A stretch of DNA of 64,000 bases from Bacteroidia bacterium (GCA_030428705.1 JAUIDI010000003.1:434001-498000), one strand, 5' to 3'; positions 1-11,600 are shown, counted from the stretch's first letter. Notes: a model not told the origin generated them from the sequence alone. Translations and numbers: made by a program.

Positions 1-1347
1 ACCTTTGTGGAGTACACAGGCCCTTGCCGAGCCAATGGCCCCGGTTGTATTGTAAATTTCGATTTCCTGGCCGATCAGTGTAGCGATGGTATCCGAAAAA
101 ATATGGGATCGGAAAAGATTATCGTTGCCTGCCCGTATGACTTGCGCGTCGATTCCATCGGTTTTCATGATTTCCATGCCGTAGACAAACGAGAAAGCGA
201 TTCCTTCCAAAGCAGCCCGACATAGATGCGCCTTATCATGGTTGTTCAAATTGATATTGGCCATTCGGGTGCCGATGGTTTTGTTGTTCAATACACGTTC
301 GGCACCATTGCCGAAAGGATGAATCGTAACCCCATCTGAACCTATCGGAACCGATGCGGCAAGTTCATTCATTTCTTCATACGAAGCGACCTTCAGATTG
401 TTCATAAGCCATCTGTACATAATGCCCGCCCCGTTGATACAGGCCATTTTGCCGACACGGGTATTTTCGACGGTATAATTGACATGGGCGAAATTATTGA
501 CCCGTGCACTTTCTTTGACCGAAAGGTTGTCGGTAATGGCGTACATGACCCCGGAAGTTCCTCCGGTCGCGGCAACTTCCCCGGGATTAAAGACATTCAA
601 CGATAGCGCGTTGTTGGGCTGATCTCCGGCACGATACAAAATAGGGGTGCCCTCAGCAAGCCCCGATGCCGCTGCCCCTTCTTTAGAGACCTTTCCTTGA
701 ACGGAAAAAGTATCTTTGATTTCAGGGACCAGTTCTTTGTCAATACCATAATAGTCCAAAAGCCAATCGGCGATGGCATTCTTTTTAAAATCCCAGAAAA
801 TTCCTTCGGAAAGTCCAGAAATTGTAGAACAGATAGTATCGCTCAACTTATAGGCAACATAATCGCCCGGAAGTATAAATTTGTCGATTCGGTCGTATAA
901 TTCGGGTTCGTTTTCCTTGACCCATTTCAATTTCGAGGCGGTAAAATTTGCGGGGGAATTCAATAGTTGCTCCGCACACTTTGCGTTCCCAAGATCGTCA
1001 AATGCTTTCTGACCAATTTCCACCGCACGGCTATCGCACCAAATAATGGAATTGCGCAATGGTTTTCCATCTTTGTCAACGACGACAAGACCATGCATTT
1101 GATACGAAATTCCGATACCTGTTATTTCTTTGGGGTCGATATCATTTTCTGAAATCAGTCTTTTAGTGGCAGTGCAGACATGTTTCCACCAGTCATCCGG
1201 ATGTTGTTCTGCCCAACCGTTATGAACGGCAATCATTTCCATCTCCACACTGGGTTCGCTAATTACGGAAATACTTTTACCGGTTGCCGTTTCCACCAAT
1301 GCCGCTTTTATTGAGGAACTGCCCAAATCATAACCGATGGAATACAT
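1..1347 (-). CDS. xylB: Xylulokinase (FGGY family), C-terminus off window
   Basis: FGGY-family sugar kinase that phosphorylates D-xylulose to xylulose 5-phosphate in the cytoplasm, feeding the pentose phosphate pathway. The frame is open from an ATG at 1347 to the window edge, giving 449 codons of a family usually near 490-500, so the last ~45 residues are missing. The N-terminus reads MYSIGYDLGSSSIKAALVET (phosphate-binding loop 1). GISYQMHGLVVVD near residue 80 is the xylulokinase-type active-site segment, and GDQPNNALSLNVFNPGEVAATGGTSG lies in the second domain. It is transcribed in the same direction as the susCD/FG-GAP genes, 136 nt beyond the last of them, so it may belong to that locus. 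A xylose isomerase gene would be expected beyond the left edge; this is inference. Other FGGY pentulose kinases are less likely because of the QMHG segment. Confidence 0.88.
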   Translation of the reverse strand, partial: MYSIGYDLGSSSIKAALVETATGKSISVISEPSVEMEMIAVHNGWAEQHPDDWWKHVCTATKRLISENDIDPKEITGIGISYQMHGLVVVDKDGKPLRNSIIWCDSRAVEIGQKAFDDLGNAKCAEQLLNSPANFTASKLKWVKENEPELYDRIDKFILPGDYVAYKLSDTICSTISGLSEGIFWDFKKNAIADWLLDYYGIDKELVPEIKDTFSVQGKVSKEGAAASGLAEGTPILYRAGDQPNNALSLNVFNPGEVAATGGTSGVMYAITDNLSVKESARVNNFAHVNYTVENTRVGKMACINGAGIMYRWLMNNLKVASYEEMNELAASVPIGSDGVTIHPFGNGAERVLNNKTIGTRMANINLNNHDKAHLCRAALEGIAFSFVYGMEIMKTDGIDAQVIRAGNDNLFRSHIFSDTIATLIGQEIEIYNTTGAIGSARACVLHKG

Positions 1348-1483
1348 AAATTTAGTTTGGAAAAATTAGAAAGGTCAAGATATTGTTTTTAGACCGATGA
1401 TACAAACACAAAACTTTCCAATTTCAACTATATTCGGTCATGAACCTTGGCCTTTTCCCCTAAGTCGGTAAAGTGAATACGGA

Positions 1484-4400
1484 TCAATTTCTTTGAAGGA
1501 TATATGCTTTGTCATTATTGGAGATCACCAAATATTTGTTGGCCTCTAACGGGATGATTTTTCTGGCATCCAGGTTCTTATCCAACGGAAATTGGCCATA
1601 TTCTTGAAAGGAACCATTTTTGAGTCCCGTCAACATTCCGCCTGTATTTGCATCGTTCGCCCCCAATTCATTCACAAAGCCAGAAAAGTTGCCGACAAAA
1701 AGAAGAGAAGGGTCTTGACCCACATTTTCAAAAGCGAAATCTTCAATACTGCTCATTTGTGCCTTTTTAGGAAGGGGTGAGGCTGCAAACGTACTGTCCC
1801 GGTTAAAATACACCATAGACCGTAATTCGGTTATCTCTTTGGTCTCCATAATATCTTTTTCGGCTATTCCGGTAAGGTCTTCCAACGATTTAATCTTGGA
1901 AAAATCGGTATAGCTTAAAAAGTCTTTTTTAAGAACAGGTATTTGGCCGGTCAATAGGTCTTTGCTGGCAAAAGGCACATATTGCCCGAAAAAATCATAA
2001 AAAATAAGGGGGTCCAAATGCTCATTGGCATCAAAATCGTGCAAATAAAGTTTGATGGGTTTTTCTTTAGTAGCTTTCCACTTCATATTAAGACCTGCAT
2101 TACCTGCGGCGATATCCTGAAAACCATCATTGTCGATGTCGGCTATCAAAACTGTATTCCAAAGTCCATACGTATTTTCAAGCCCCAACTCCTTGGTGCG
2201 ATTTTCGAAAGTTGCATCCCCCTTGTTCAATAGAACGGTTATTGGCATCCAATCGCCTACAATAATTAGGTCTTGGAGGCCGTCATTGTTCAGATCGGCC
2301 CATTGGCTATCGGTCACCATTCCGAATCTGGTCTTTTGTACTATTTCGAAACTGCTTTTGCCAGTATTCTTTAATATCAAGCTATAGGGAGATAGGCCAT
2401 AAGCCCCAGGTATCGAACGACTGCCAATGAACAAATCGTTGAAGCCATCCCCATTGAAATCGGCCGCAGAAACCGTACTGCCGTTGAATTTGGGCAACGT
2501 AGATTCAAAACGTTCGAAATTACCGTTTCCATCATTGATATACAGGCGATCTTCCAGATTTGGGTGTCCTTCGATATTTTCATTTCCACCACTCACCACA
2601 TAAATGTCGAGATCGCCATCATTTTCAAAATCAAACGCGGCCGCATCGATATCTTCATATGCCTGATCTTCAATAAACACTTTTATGTTCTTTTTGTTGA
2701 AATCTCCTTTTTCCTGTCCAAGGAACAAACTGGCAGGTTGCAAATAGCCCCCACCGATATATAGGTCCTCAAGGTCGTCACCATTAAAATCGGCGGTTAT
2801 AGCGGCAGGGCCCTCGGTGGACAACCTTTCTGGCATCAAGGGTTCCCTTTCATAATCCAAATACGAATTTTCGAGATGATTATATGGGAACTCCCCGACA
2901 GTATGATCGGAAACTCTTGTACCATGGTAATCTAAACCGACTTCTGTATTTCTTGTTATGGTCTGATATTGATTGACATTCAAATCTTTGAGTTTCTGTT
3001 CACTACCATCAGGCCATATAATTTTAGCAGAATCGATTGTTTTTTCCGGGCCAAGCCCAAAGAGCAATTTCTTGGTCGATGAAGATTGGAATCCCCGTGT
3101 AGATATCAACTCTTTGTAATACGTTTTACCATCTATATATACCTTGGCTTTTGAACCCGATAAAATCGGATGTGCCTCATCACCGGTTAGCGATATACCC
3201 AGCCAATTATTATTGGGCGAGGTTTCGCTTTTGTTTTCATAAACCCCTGCAGAATCATTAATATTATTGACTACTAGATCCAAATCGCCATCATTGTCAA
3301 GGTCGGCCGTGGCGGCTCCATTGGAATAGGAGGGGGCTAATCCGGCGTCGGTCGAGAGTCTTTGAAAATCGTAATTGCCTTTATTGTGAAAAAGCACGTT
3401 TGAAATCTTAAGCGTGGGCATGGTCTCGATAAGCTTGTTTTCCATGGCTTTGGATTGGCCCTGGTTATAAGCACTGAAATCAACACTGCTCAAGTAGTTG
3501 ACATAATCAAGATCATTCGGACGTTTATAGATGCCATTGGTTATGAAAATATCCTTTAGACCATCGTTGTCGTAATCCTCCAACAGTACAGACCAGCTCC
3601 AGTCAGTCGCATGGGTATTCGTCATCGGAGCGATATCGGCGAAAAACCCGTTACCTTGATTCAATTGAAAAGTGTTGCGGGCGTATTGTTTTCGATAACC
3701 GAAGTTTTCTTTGATCAGGCTGACCTTATCGGAATCCTCCCCCCCGGATTTTAAGAATATGTCGGGGCTGTTGGGCATCATATCGAGCGTAAAAGCATCG
3801 GGACGGCCATCATTGTTCATATCGGCGATATCGGCGCCCATTGTAAACCTTGAGGTGTGATTCAAATGGTCTCCCCCTACTTCCTTAAAGGTCTTATCGC
3901 CTTGATTTAAATAAAGATAGTCGTTTTCATGAAAATCGTTGCCGACATAGATATCCGTCCAACCGTCTTGATCGATGTCAGCAGTGACCAAAGCAAGTCC
4001 ATAGCCCAGAGGACTACTATAAATACCGGCTTTTTTGGTGACATCTTCGAATACCAGATTGCCCAGTTCCAATTTATTTTCGAACAGCAGATCGCCCGAT
4101 AATGAATCTTTTTGATTTCTATTTTGGGCATTGCCGTAACTTCGGGTCGTATGTACGGAGTGGTTCATAAGATACATATCGAGATCGCCGTCTTTATCAT
4201 AATCCAAAAACGATGCTTGTGTAGAAAACCCTGAAAAATCGACCCCGGTTTTTTCGGAGACCTCGGTAAATGTTACTTGTTGCGAACCACTAATGGGGCC
4301 GTCGTTCAAATAGAGAAGATTGTGTGCCTTGAGATTTTTATAATTACCGACCTTTGAGACATAGATGTCGAGATACCCATCATTGTTCACATCTTCTATC

Positions 4401-4765
4401 GAAACCCCCGTAGACCAGGTTGAGTCCATTTTGATGTTGGCCGATTCGGTAATGTCTTGAAATCTAACCCCCCCAAGATTTAGGTATAATCGGTCTGGCC
4501 CTTCGTTTGCCGTGAAAAAAATATCTTCAAGGCCGTCGTTATTAAAATCGCCGATACCGACGCCACCACCGTTATAGTAATACAAGTATTCGATAATATT
4601 CAGGTCGCCATTTTCCGATAAAGTATTTGAAAAATCAATTCCAGAGAACGAAGATTCTATCTTCTCAAAATAGAGTGTAGGTTTTTCGGCCAATTTTGCG
4701 TCTTGCTTTTTGCAACTTGCCAGCACTAGGATTAATAAGGCAATGAATAAACCTAAAGTTCTCAT
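1484..4765 (-). CDS. FG-GAP/VCBS repeat lipoprotein with ASPIC/UnbV domain (copy 1)
   Basis: Large (1093 aa) surface lipoprotein of the CRTAC/ASPIC type. The signal peptide ends in the lipobox LVLASC (Cys about residue 18). The body is made of many FG-GAP/VCBS blades with calcium-binding DxNxDGxxD loops (GDFNNDGLED, EDVNNDGYLDIY, ADIDQDGWTDIYVGNDF), expected to form beta-propellers. An ASPIC/UnbV-like segment lies about residues 515-600 (ISTRGFQSSS, IIWPDGSEQKL), followed by a second set of blades. Its ATG overlaps the stop of the upstream paralogue by 4 nt, so it is translationally coupled. It is more divergent than copies 2 and 3 are from each other. The substrate is unknown; position after susC/susD suggests glycan or ligand handling at the cell surface. 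Confidence 0.85.
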   Translation of the reverse strand: MRTLGLFIALLILVLASCKKQDAKLAEKPTLYFEKIESSFSGIDFSNTLSENGDLNIIEYLYYYNGGGVGIGDFNNDGLEDIFFTANEGPDRLYLNLGGVRFQDITESANIKMDSTWSTGVSIEDVNNDGYLDIYVSKVGNYKNLKAHNLLYLNDGPISGSQQVTFTEVSEKTGVDFSGFSTQASFLDYDKDGDLDMYLMNHSVHTTRSYGNAQNRNQKDSLSGDLLFENKLELGNLVFEDVTKKAGIYSSPLGYGLALVTADIDQDGWTDIYVGNDFHENDYLYLNQGDKTFKEVGGDHLNHTSRFTMGADIADMNNDGRPDAFTLDMMPNSPDIFLKSGGEDSDKVSLIKENFGYRKQYARNTFQLNQGNGFFADIAPMTNTHATDWSWSVLLEDYDNDGLKDIFITNGIYKRPNDLDYVNYLSSVDFSAYNQGQSKAMENKLIETMPTLKISNVLFHNKGNYDFQRLSTDAGLAPSYSNGAATADLDNDGDLDLVVNNINDSAGVYENKSETSPNNNWLGISLTGDEAHPILSGSKAKVYIDGKTYYKELISTRGFQSSSTKKLLFGLGPEKTIDSAKIIWPDGSEQKLKDLNVNQYQTITRNTEVGLDYHGTRVSDHTVGEFPYNHLENSYLDYEREPLMPERLSTEGPAAITADFNGDDLEDLYIGGGYLQPASLFLGQEKGDFNKKNIKVFIEDQAYEDIDAAAFDFENDGDLDIYVVSGGNENIEGHPNLEDRLYINDGNGNFERFESTLPKFNGSTVSAADFNGDGFNDLFIGSRSIPGAYGLSPYSLILKNTGKSSFEIVQKTRFGMVTDSQWADLNNDGLQDLIIVGDWMPITVLLNKGDATFENRTKELGLENTYGLWNTVLIADIDNDGFQDIAAGNAGLNMKWKATKEKPIKLYLHDFDANEHLDPLIFYDFFGQYVPFASKDLLTGQIPVLKKDFLSYTDFSKIKSLEDLTGIAEKDIMETKEITELRSMVYFNRDSTFAASPLPKKAQMSSIEDFAFENVGQDPSLLFVGNFSGFVNELGANDANTGGMLTGLKNGSFQEYGQFPLDKNLDARKIIPLEANKYLVISNNDKAYILQRN

Positions 4766-7700
4766 TTTAAATAGCTGAATATTTCTAGCGAGTCATTATT
4801 TTTTGCGACCAATAATTGACGGTTGGCGATTTTTATGTCTCGAATCTCGCCATCTACGAAAAAACCATTTCCTCCAGGATGGTATTTGAAGTTAGCCTGT
4901 CCGTCATTTTCCAAAAACATTCCATAAGTGGCATCATACCTGCCTACTTCGGGTTTTGTGCCATATAAATTACCGCCCATGACAAGATCTATATCGCCAT
5001 CGCCATCAAAGTCTTGGGCCGCAATGGCATAAATAGGCGAAAACTGCGTTTCAACAGGAAGATTTACTGCTTTAAAATCGAGATTACCCTCATTGATGAG
5101 AACGATCGAGGAAAGATAGCTCGTTTCGATTTGTACGGCATCCTTCAATTCTTCTTCGCCGAACATATCGATTATATCAGCATCTTTAAAAGAGTTGTAA
5201 TCAGGATACTTTTTCTTAAGATCTTTTAATTGGTCGATTAGATTATGCCTTAAATTATAAGGATATTGCTTTCCGTTTTCCGAAGTAAATGTCATAATGG
5301 GGTCTATGAACCCATTTTTATCGAAATCCTTCACATAAAGGGTGATAGGCCTTTCACTACTTGCCCTAAATCGGGAATTTTCTCCGTGATTGCCCAATAC
5401 AATATCAAGGTCTCCGTCACCGTCAAGGTCTTTTGGCAAGGCAATGTTCCACCAACCTTTTAAGGACGACAACGCGTTATTGACACTTTTTTTGAAGTTG
5501 CCGTTTTGATTGGTGAAAATTTCGATTCCCATAAATTCGCCGACAACGAGCAGTTCTTTAATTGCGTCGCCATTGAGGTCCGCAAATCGGGCATCGGTAA
5601 TCATGCCGATATTCTCCAAACCAGGTGCGGCTTTTGCGGTGATGTCGGTAAAATTTCCATGACCATCGTTTTGCAAAATAAACCCTGATCCGGGAATGCC
5701 ATATTGACTCGGAATGCTTCGCTCGCCCACAAAAAGGTCCAAATCGCCATCTGCATCCATATCATCGCAGATTACGATCGAAGTACTATTGTTTTTGGTA
5801 GCTGAAGGCAATAGTTGCGGCGAAAGCGAAAAATTACCCCTTCCGTCATTGAAATAGATACGATCTTTCAGGTAACTTGAAAAATTGGAAAATTCGACCC
5901 CTCCGCTGCAGACATATAGGTCTTGATCCCCATCATTGTCCGCATCGAAAAAAAGGCTTCCGGCATCCTCGAAATTAATACTTGCCTTGAAATTGTCCTC
6001 GCTACTTTTCGCATATCCATTTCCTTTGGCCACTAACAGGGTAGAGACACTTCCTTTTGCACCTCCTATGAAAATATCTTCCTTACCATCACCGTTAACA
6101 TCGGCAATGGACATTTTGGGCCCCTGCGTACTCAACATGTGGGGGAGCAATCGATCTCGGTCAAAATCGACAAAACGATTTTCTTGATGTTTATAGTCGA
6201 TTTGTGCAGCACTCTTTTCAAATAAAGGCTCTTTTACAGATTCAATATTTTCATTGGATTCGACCCCATCTTTTTCGTCAAGGGTCAGAGTTTGATTCGC
6301 TTTCACGTTTTGCAATTCGGTTATCTTGCCCGAGGGCCAAATGACCTTGACCGCTGCCATATCATCATTGGCCAAGCCAAAATTTGGGCGTAGATCCATA
6401 CTTGATTGAAAACCGCGAATGGGCTGTTGCTCTAAGAAATAAGTTCTGTCTTTGGCAATTGCTTCGATTTTGGCCCCAATGGCATTGGTGTTTTGGCCGA
6501 ATCCTTTCAGAATTAACTTCAGGTAATTGTTATCAAGCTCGGAATCGGTTTCATTTCGATAGATGAAAACGGGCATATTGACATTGTTGACAACCAGGTC
6601 GAGATCGCCATCATTGTCAAGGTCTCCGTATGCGGAACCATTTGAGAAACTTGGTGTATCAAGACCCGATTGCCAATTTTTCTCGAATTTCAACCCTCCT
6701 AGATTTTTATAGGCATGGTTACGTACTTTATTGGAAGGGATAATCTCGATCAACTTATCATAATCAACTTGATTGTCAGCAACGATGGACTGAATTACAG
6801 CTTCATTGGATATGTATTGCAGGTAATCTTGATCTGTAAGGTCTTTATAAATGCCATTGGCAACAAATAGGTCTTTTAGGCCATCGTTGTCCATATCGAA
6901 AAAGAGGGCTCCCCAACTCCAATCAGAAGCTTCGACACCGCTTAGACGTCCGATTTCACTAAAAGTGGAATTGCCATTATTCAATTGAAGCATGTTTCGA
7001 GTAAATTGATGATAATAGCCATTTTTGATATTGTGCTGGTACTTGTTCCAATCTTCGAAAGTGGTTACGGTCTTTAGTCTATCGTACTCCGAGGGAAGCA
7101 TTTCGGTAACGAAAAGATCGTTCTGGCCATCGTTATTGATATCAGCAACATCGGCACCCATAGAAGCTCCGCTGACCGATTTGATCTGTTCGGTCAAGGT
7201 TTCCTTAAAAGTGCCGTCTTTTTGATTAATATAGATATAGTCGCGCTCAAAAAAATCGTTGGAAACATAAATATCTTCCCAATTGTCGTTGTTGAGATCA
7301 CCTACCGTAACACCGAGTCCGAAACCGATGACACTACCATAGATGCCTGCCGCTTCGGTTACATCGGTGAAGACTCCGTCATCGTTGCGCATTAATTTAT
7401 CACCGCCCAAGACATCACGCTCAAGGCGCTCATTGCGTTGAAGGTTGAAACTGCCGATAGACCTATACGAGTTATTAAGTAGATAAACATCGAGGTCACC
7501 ATCACGGTCATAATCAAAAAAGGAGGCATGGGTAGAAAAACCTTGGTCGGCGATGTTATATTCTTCGGCTGCTTCGGTAAATGATATTTGACCCGAGCCC
7601 GGAGAAGGGCCATTGTTGATAAAAAGCTCGTTTTGCTTGTTGTCACCGGCAATGTCACCTGAATTGCATACGTAAATGTCCAAGTAGCCATCGGCATTGA

Positions 7701-8094
7701 TGTCAACCATGGTAACACCCGTTGACCATGCTTTGGTTCCCCCAGCTTTGGAAATATCCGTAATATCTTCGAATTTAAAACCACCCTTGTTGAGGTATAA
7801 CCTGTTCTTGCTTAGATTCGAAGTAAGATAGATATCGACAAGACCGTCATTGTTGATATCACCTATTGCAACGCCTCCGCCATTATAAAAATTACGATAC
7901 TTATAAACGTTGAAATCTTGATTGTAAGTGAGGTCGTTTACAAAACCAACACCCGTTTCAGAACTGTCCAACAGGTGGAATAACGTCTTGGGCTCCTTAT
8001 CCACATCCCTGTCCTTTTTCTGGGTACATGAGGTATATAGCGCACCGATCAAAAGGAAAGTCATGTACAATCTATTTCTCATCTTGCGGGTCAT
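4762..8094 (-). CDS. FG-GAP/VCBS repeat lipoprotein with ASPIC/UnbV domain (copy 2)
   Basis: Paralogue (1110 aa) of its two large neighbours. The signal sequence ends in LYTSC (lipobox Cys about residue 23). The first propeller begins at YNGGGVAIGDINNDGLVDIY near residue 75. Repeated calcium loops include VDINADGYLDIYVC, FDYDRDGDLDVYLLNN and FDMDNDGLKDLFVANGIYKD. The ASPIC/UnbV-type segment contains QPIRGFQSSMD and VIWPSGKITELQ. The ATG at 8094 overlaps the TGA of the preceding small lipoprotein (ATGA). A second in-frame ATG four codons later would give an equally good signal peptide. The shared CTQKK just after the lipobox in copies 2 and 3 shows recent duplication. It probably sits on the outer membrane facing outward. 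No catalytic motif was recognised. Confidence 0.85.
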   Translation of the reverse strand: MTRKMRNRLYMTFLLIGALYTSCTQKKDRDVDKEPKTLFHLLDSSETGVGFVNDLTYNQDFNVYKYRNFYNGGGVAIGDINNDGLVDIYLTSNLSKNRLYLNKGGFKFEDITDISKAGGTKAWSTGVTMVDINADGYLDIYVCNSGDIAGDNKQNELFINNGPSPGSGQISFTEAAEEYNIADQGFSTHASFFDYDRDGDLDVYLLNNSYRSIGSFNLQRNERLERDVLGGDKLMRNDDGVFTDVTEAAGIYGSVIGFGLGVTVGDLNNDNWEDIYVSNDFFERDYIYINQKDGTFKETLTEQIKSVSGASMGADVADINNDGQNDLFVTEMLPSEYDRLKTVTTFEDWNKYQHNIKNGYYHQFTRNMLQLNNGNSTFSEIGRLSGVEASDWSWGALFFDMDNDGLKDLFVANGIYKDLTDQDYLQYISNEAVIQSIVADNQVDYDKLIEIIPSNKVRNHAYKNLGGLKFEKNWQSGLDTPSFSNGSAYGDLDNDGDLDLVVNNVNMPVFIYRNETDSELDNNYLKLILKGFGQNTNAIGAKIEAIAKDRTYFLEQQPIRGFQSSMDLRPNFGLANDDMAAVKVIWPSGKITELQNVKANQTLTLDEKDGVESNENIESVKEPLFEKSAAQIDYKHQENRFVDFDRDRLLPHMLSTQGPKMSIADVNGDGKEDIFIGGAKGSVSTLLVAKGNGYAKSSEDNFKASINFEDAGSLFFDADNDGDQDLYVCSGGVEFSNFSSYLKDRIYFNDGRGNFSLSPQLLPSATKNNSTSIVICDDMDADGDLDLFVGERSIPSQYGIPGSGFILQNDGHGNFTDITAKAAPGLENIGMITDARFADLNGDAIKELLVVGEFMGIEIFTNQNGNFKKSVNNALSSLKGWWNIALPKDLDGDGDLDIVLGNHGENSRFRASSERPITLYVKDFDKNGFIDPIMTFTSENGKQYPYNLRHNLIDQLKDLKKKYPDYNSFKDADIIDMFGEEELKDAVQIETSYLSSIVLINEGNLDFKAVNLPVETQFSPIYAIAAQDFDGDGDIDLVMGGNLYGTKPEVGRYDATYGMFLENDGQANFKYHPGGNGFFVDGEIRDIKIANRQLLVAKNNDSLEIFSYLK

Positions 8095-8678
8095 TTGAAT
8101 TTTTCAGGATATTTGAATTTTAGATCTTCAATCTTGACAATCACCTCCTTTTGGTCTTTGACATAGGCTACGATTTGACGGTTGCCGTCGACCTTAACAT
8201 ACGTTTCTTTGTCAATTTTGTCCACTTTTACAGGAATAAATTCGTTCCCTGGAAACCAGTTCATCAGTGTGTCCTTAAGTACAGGGAGCAATTTTTCGCC
8301 CATATATTGGTCGTTCCATGGAGCCCAGGCTTTATAGAAAAATTCCATGTCAAGACCGATCATAGTGTCATGTTTATCAAAGTTGCCATAAAATAACATA
8401 TTTATGGCCGTCAAATTTTTGTCCGTGCCCTTTGACGAGAGTATATATTGCACCGACTGATTGTTCGGCCCTTGGGAAACAAGCCCCTTGTTATTAAGCT
8501 GCCAACATTTATCAAAAAATTCCTGTTTGGTGTCACCCAAAGACATTCCTAAGATCAAACTGTCCTTGACGGCACCTTTTTTGGCCTCTCGGTTTACGGT
8601 TCTCGTATATTCGGATTGGCATGACATGAAGGTCAGACCAAATAAAACGATTGACCCAAAAATCTTACTGAATTTCAT
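8091..8678 (-). CDS. Small lipoprotein of unknown function between FG-GAP genes
   Basis: A 195-aa protein with a lipoprotein signal: hydrophobic residues 5-18 followed by FMSC (Cys about residue 20). The mature part is charged and has no family I recognise. It contains LILGMSLGDTKQEFFDKCWQLNN near residue 43, a pattern that recalls small proteins whose start reads 'gm..g.t..e....'. The C-terminal half is rich in Lys/Asp and beta-prone. Its ATG lies inside the last codons of copy 3 (14-nt overlap) and its TGA overlaps the ATG of copy 2, so it is embedded in the FG-GAP operon and probably made in step with it. A periplasmic or surface partner of the large lipoproteins is a reasonable guess, but nothing in the sequence shows the function. 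Confidence 0.75.
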   Translation of the reverse strand: MKFSKIFGSIVLFGLTFMSCQSEYTRTVNREAKKGAVKDSLILGMSLGDTKQEFFDKCWQLNNKGLVSQGPNNQSVQYILSSKGTDKNLTAINMLFYGNFDKHDTMIGLDMEFFYKAWAPWNDQYMGEKLLPVLKDTLMNWFPGNEFIPVKVDKIDKETYVKVDGNRQIVAYVKDQKEVIVKIEDLKFKYPEKFK

Positions 8679-11600
8679 TGAACCGAATTTCGTTATCGTT
8701 TATAGCGGTTAGTAAAATGTTCTTATCTTTTCTATGGAGTATGTCAAAGTTCCGAATCTGACCATTAATTCCTAGGCTTTTAACTTTTTCAAACCCATAG
8801 TTTTGCTGCCCATCGACCTTACCCATGACCAACCATCCTTTTGACGCGTCCAATCGGCCAAATTGGGGTTTGACCAAATATTGGTTTCCCCCGAAAACAA
8901 TATCCGATATATCGTCACCGTCAACATCGAAAACCTGCAAAGCGGTTACATTGGAGTATTGAATTTCCTGAGGAAGCTCTTGGGGTAAAAATTTATCATT
9001 AGAATTCAAGAACAAAGTAGTTTTTACTGAATTGATATCCACAATATAGGCATCTTTGAGGCTTTCCGCTCCAAAAATATCCACCATTGAAGCATCTGCA
9101 TAATCCTTAAAGAAGAGCAGTTTGTTTTTCAATCCTGGAAGCTGTGAAATAAGCTCGTCTCGATCCACTATCGGAAAATAGCGATTCCCGAATTTATGGC
9201 AAATGATCTGTTCGGCAGATCCGTTGCCGTCAAAGTCTTTAATGAACATTCGAACGCCAGATCGGTAAAATGAATTTTCGCCGATATTGCCTCCAATAAG
9301 GTCCATATCACCATCACTATCGATATCGACCACCTTTAACGAAGACCACATTCCCTGAGAGCCAGCCAGTCCGTAAGACTCGGTCGCATCGCTCAAGATT
9401 CCATTTTCGTTGATCAAAATCTTGATGGCCATCCATTCGCCTACCACAATCAAATCTTGCCAACCGTCATTGTTCATGTCGGCCCAAGCGGCATCGGTAA
9501 CCATACCTAGGTTCTGTAAAACTTCCTGTTCGGATATTTCAAATTCCGACCCTCCATTATTTTTGAAAAGGTAGCTGGAAACCGGCCTGCCATAAAGTTC
9601 CGGGTCGAACCTACCTCCAACAAAAATGTCAATTAGACCATCTTTGTCATAGTCTTCGGTGGCGACCACGGATGTACTCAACGGTTCAGGAAAAGGAAGG
9701 GTTTTGCTAGATTTTGATAGATTACCGTTTCCATCGTTTATCATTAGGCGGTCTTGTAAATACGCATCATATTTTGAAAAGGCCTTACCGCCACTACAGA
9801 TATAAAGATCTAGGTCACCATCGGCATCACAATCAAAAAATTGCGCATCGACATCTTCGGACCTACTGTCATTTGCGAACGGTTCTTCAATCTTAGTAAA
9901 CCCATTTGCATTCGAAAGGAAAAGGTTGCCCGGTTGGTTCTTGCCCCCGCCTATAAATACATCATCGACCCCATCGTTGTTTATGTCGGCCAGGGCCAGG
10001 GCAGGACCTTCATTATTGGACATTAACGGCAAAAGTCGCTCACGGTTAAAATCGACATACGTATTTTCTTTATGTTTAAAAGAAAATAATCCAGGAATCT
10101 GAGCGAGCGGATCATTTCGTTCGAACCTTCGTGTTGGTTTCGAAAATGATTCCTCGGGCTCCTGAAAAACGTAGTTGCGATTTGCAGATAGATTTTCTTC
10201 CTTGGAAAAAGTTCCATTTGGCCAATCGATCAATAGACTGTCGATCACATAAAGGGAGCCTAACCCAAAATGAACACCATGGTTAATCGAACTTTCGAAC
10301 CCACGTGAGGGGTAATTCTCGGCGACCGTTTTTTTTCCATTGCCATAAAATAGGGTAGCTTTTGCCCCAATAGCCATTGTATTTTGTGAATTCGATTTGA
10401 AATTTATGTTTATGCCTTTGCTTGTTGCAGTATCCGTTTTGTTTTCGTAAACAAAGGATGGCATGTTGACGTTATTCACGACCAAATCGAGATCGCCATC
10501 GTTGTCAAGGTCTCCATAGGCACTACCGTTGCTAAAGCTAGGGGTATCCAATCCAAAATCTATGGTACTATCCTCAAAGGAGAAATCACCTTTGTTTTTG
10601 TAGGCTATGTTGGGTACGGGTTCGGAAGGCATCAGGTCGATGAGTTTTTTGATGACCTCTGCTTCGGTATTCATTAGATTACGTACCTTTTCTTCATTGG
10701 CCATATAGGTCAGATAGTCCCTGTCCAACAGATCTTTATAAATGCCATTACTGATGAATATATCACGTAAGCCGTCGTTGTCCATGTCGAAAATAAGGGA
10801 GGCCCAGCTCCATTCCGTTGCGGAAACCCCTGAAAACCTTCCGATTTCCAGAAATTGATTATTGCCGATATTACGTTGTAGCACATTACGGGGAAATTGA
10901 TGCGAGTACCCCTGTTTTACGGCCAAGGTATATTTATCCCATGATTCATATTGGGCCTTGGTGCGCTGGCGCTCGATAGACGTAGGCAACATTTCGGTGA
11001 CCATGAGATCCGGTAACAGGTCATTGTTAAGATCGGCCGCATCGGCGCCCATGGATCCCATAGAGAACGAAGAAAATGACTTTTCGGCATCTTCAGCGAA
11101 TCCACCGTTTTGGTTGTTTAGGTAGAGGTAATCACGTTCAAAAAAGTCGTTTGAAATAAAAATATCGGGCCAGGTATCGCCATTGAAGTCGCTTAAGGTA
11201 ATACCAAGACCAAAACCGATGGCACTCGTATAAATACCGGCCTCCGTTGAAATGTCGATAAACCTGCCGTTTTCGTTCCTTAAGAATTTATTTCCCGAAG
11301 GACTTGGGATTTTTCTTTGATCTTTGATAAGGTCATAGGCGCCGATAGAGCGGATCGAGTTGTTCAAAAGATAGCAATCAAGATCTCCATCTTTGTCATA
11401 ATCAAAAAAAGCGGCTTGTACCGATAGTCCGGTAATATCCAACCCGTAATCTTTGGATTTTTCTGTAAATGTAATCTGTCCCTCGCTATTGGTACCGTTA
11501 TTTATGAAAAGCTCGTTATGCCTTTTTTCCCCTCCGGGTTTACCTGATTTACAAACATAAAGATCCAAGAGCCCATCGTGATTTATATCAACAAAAGTCG

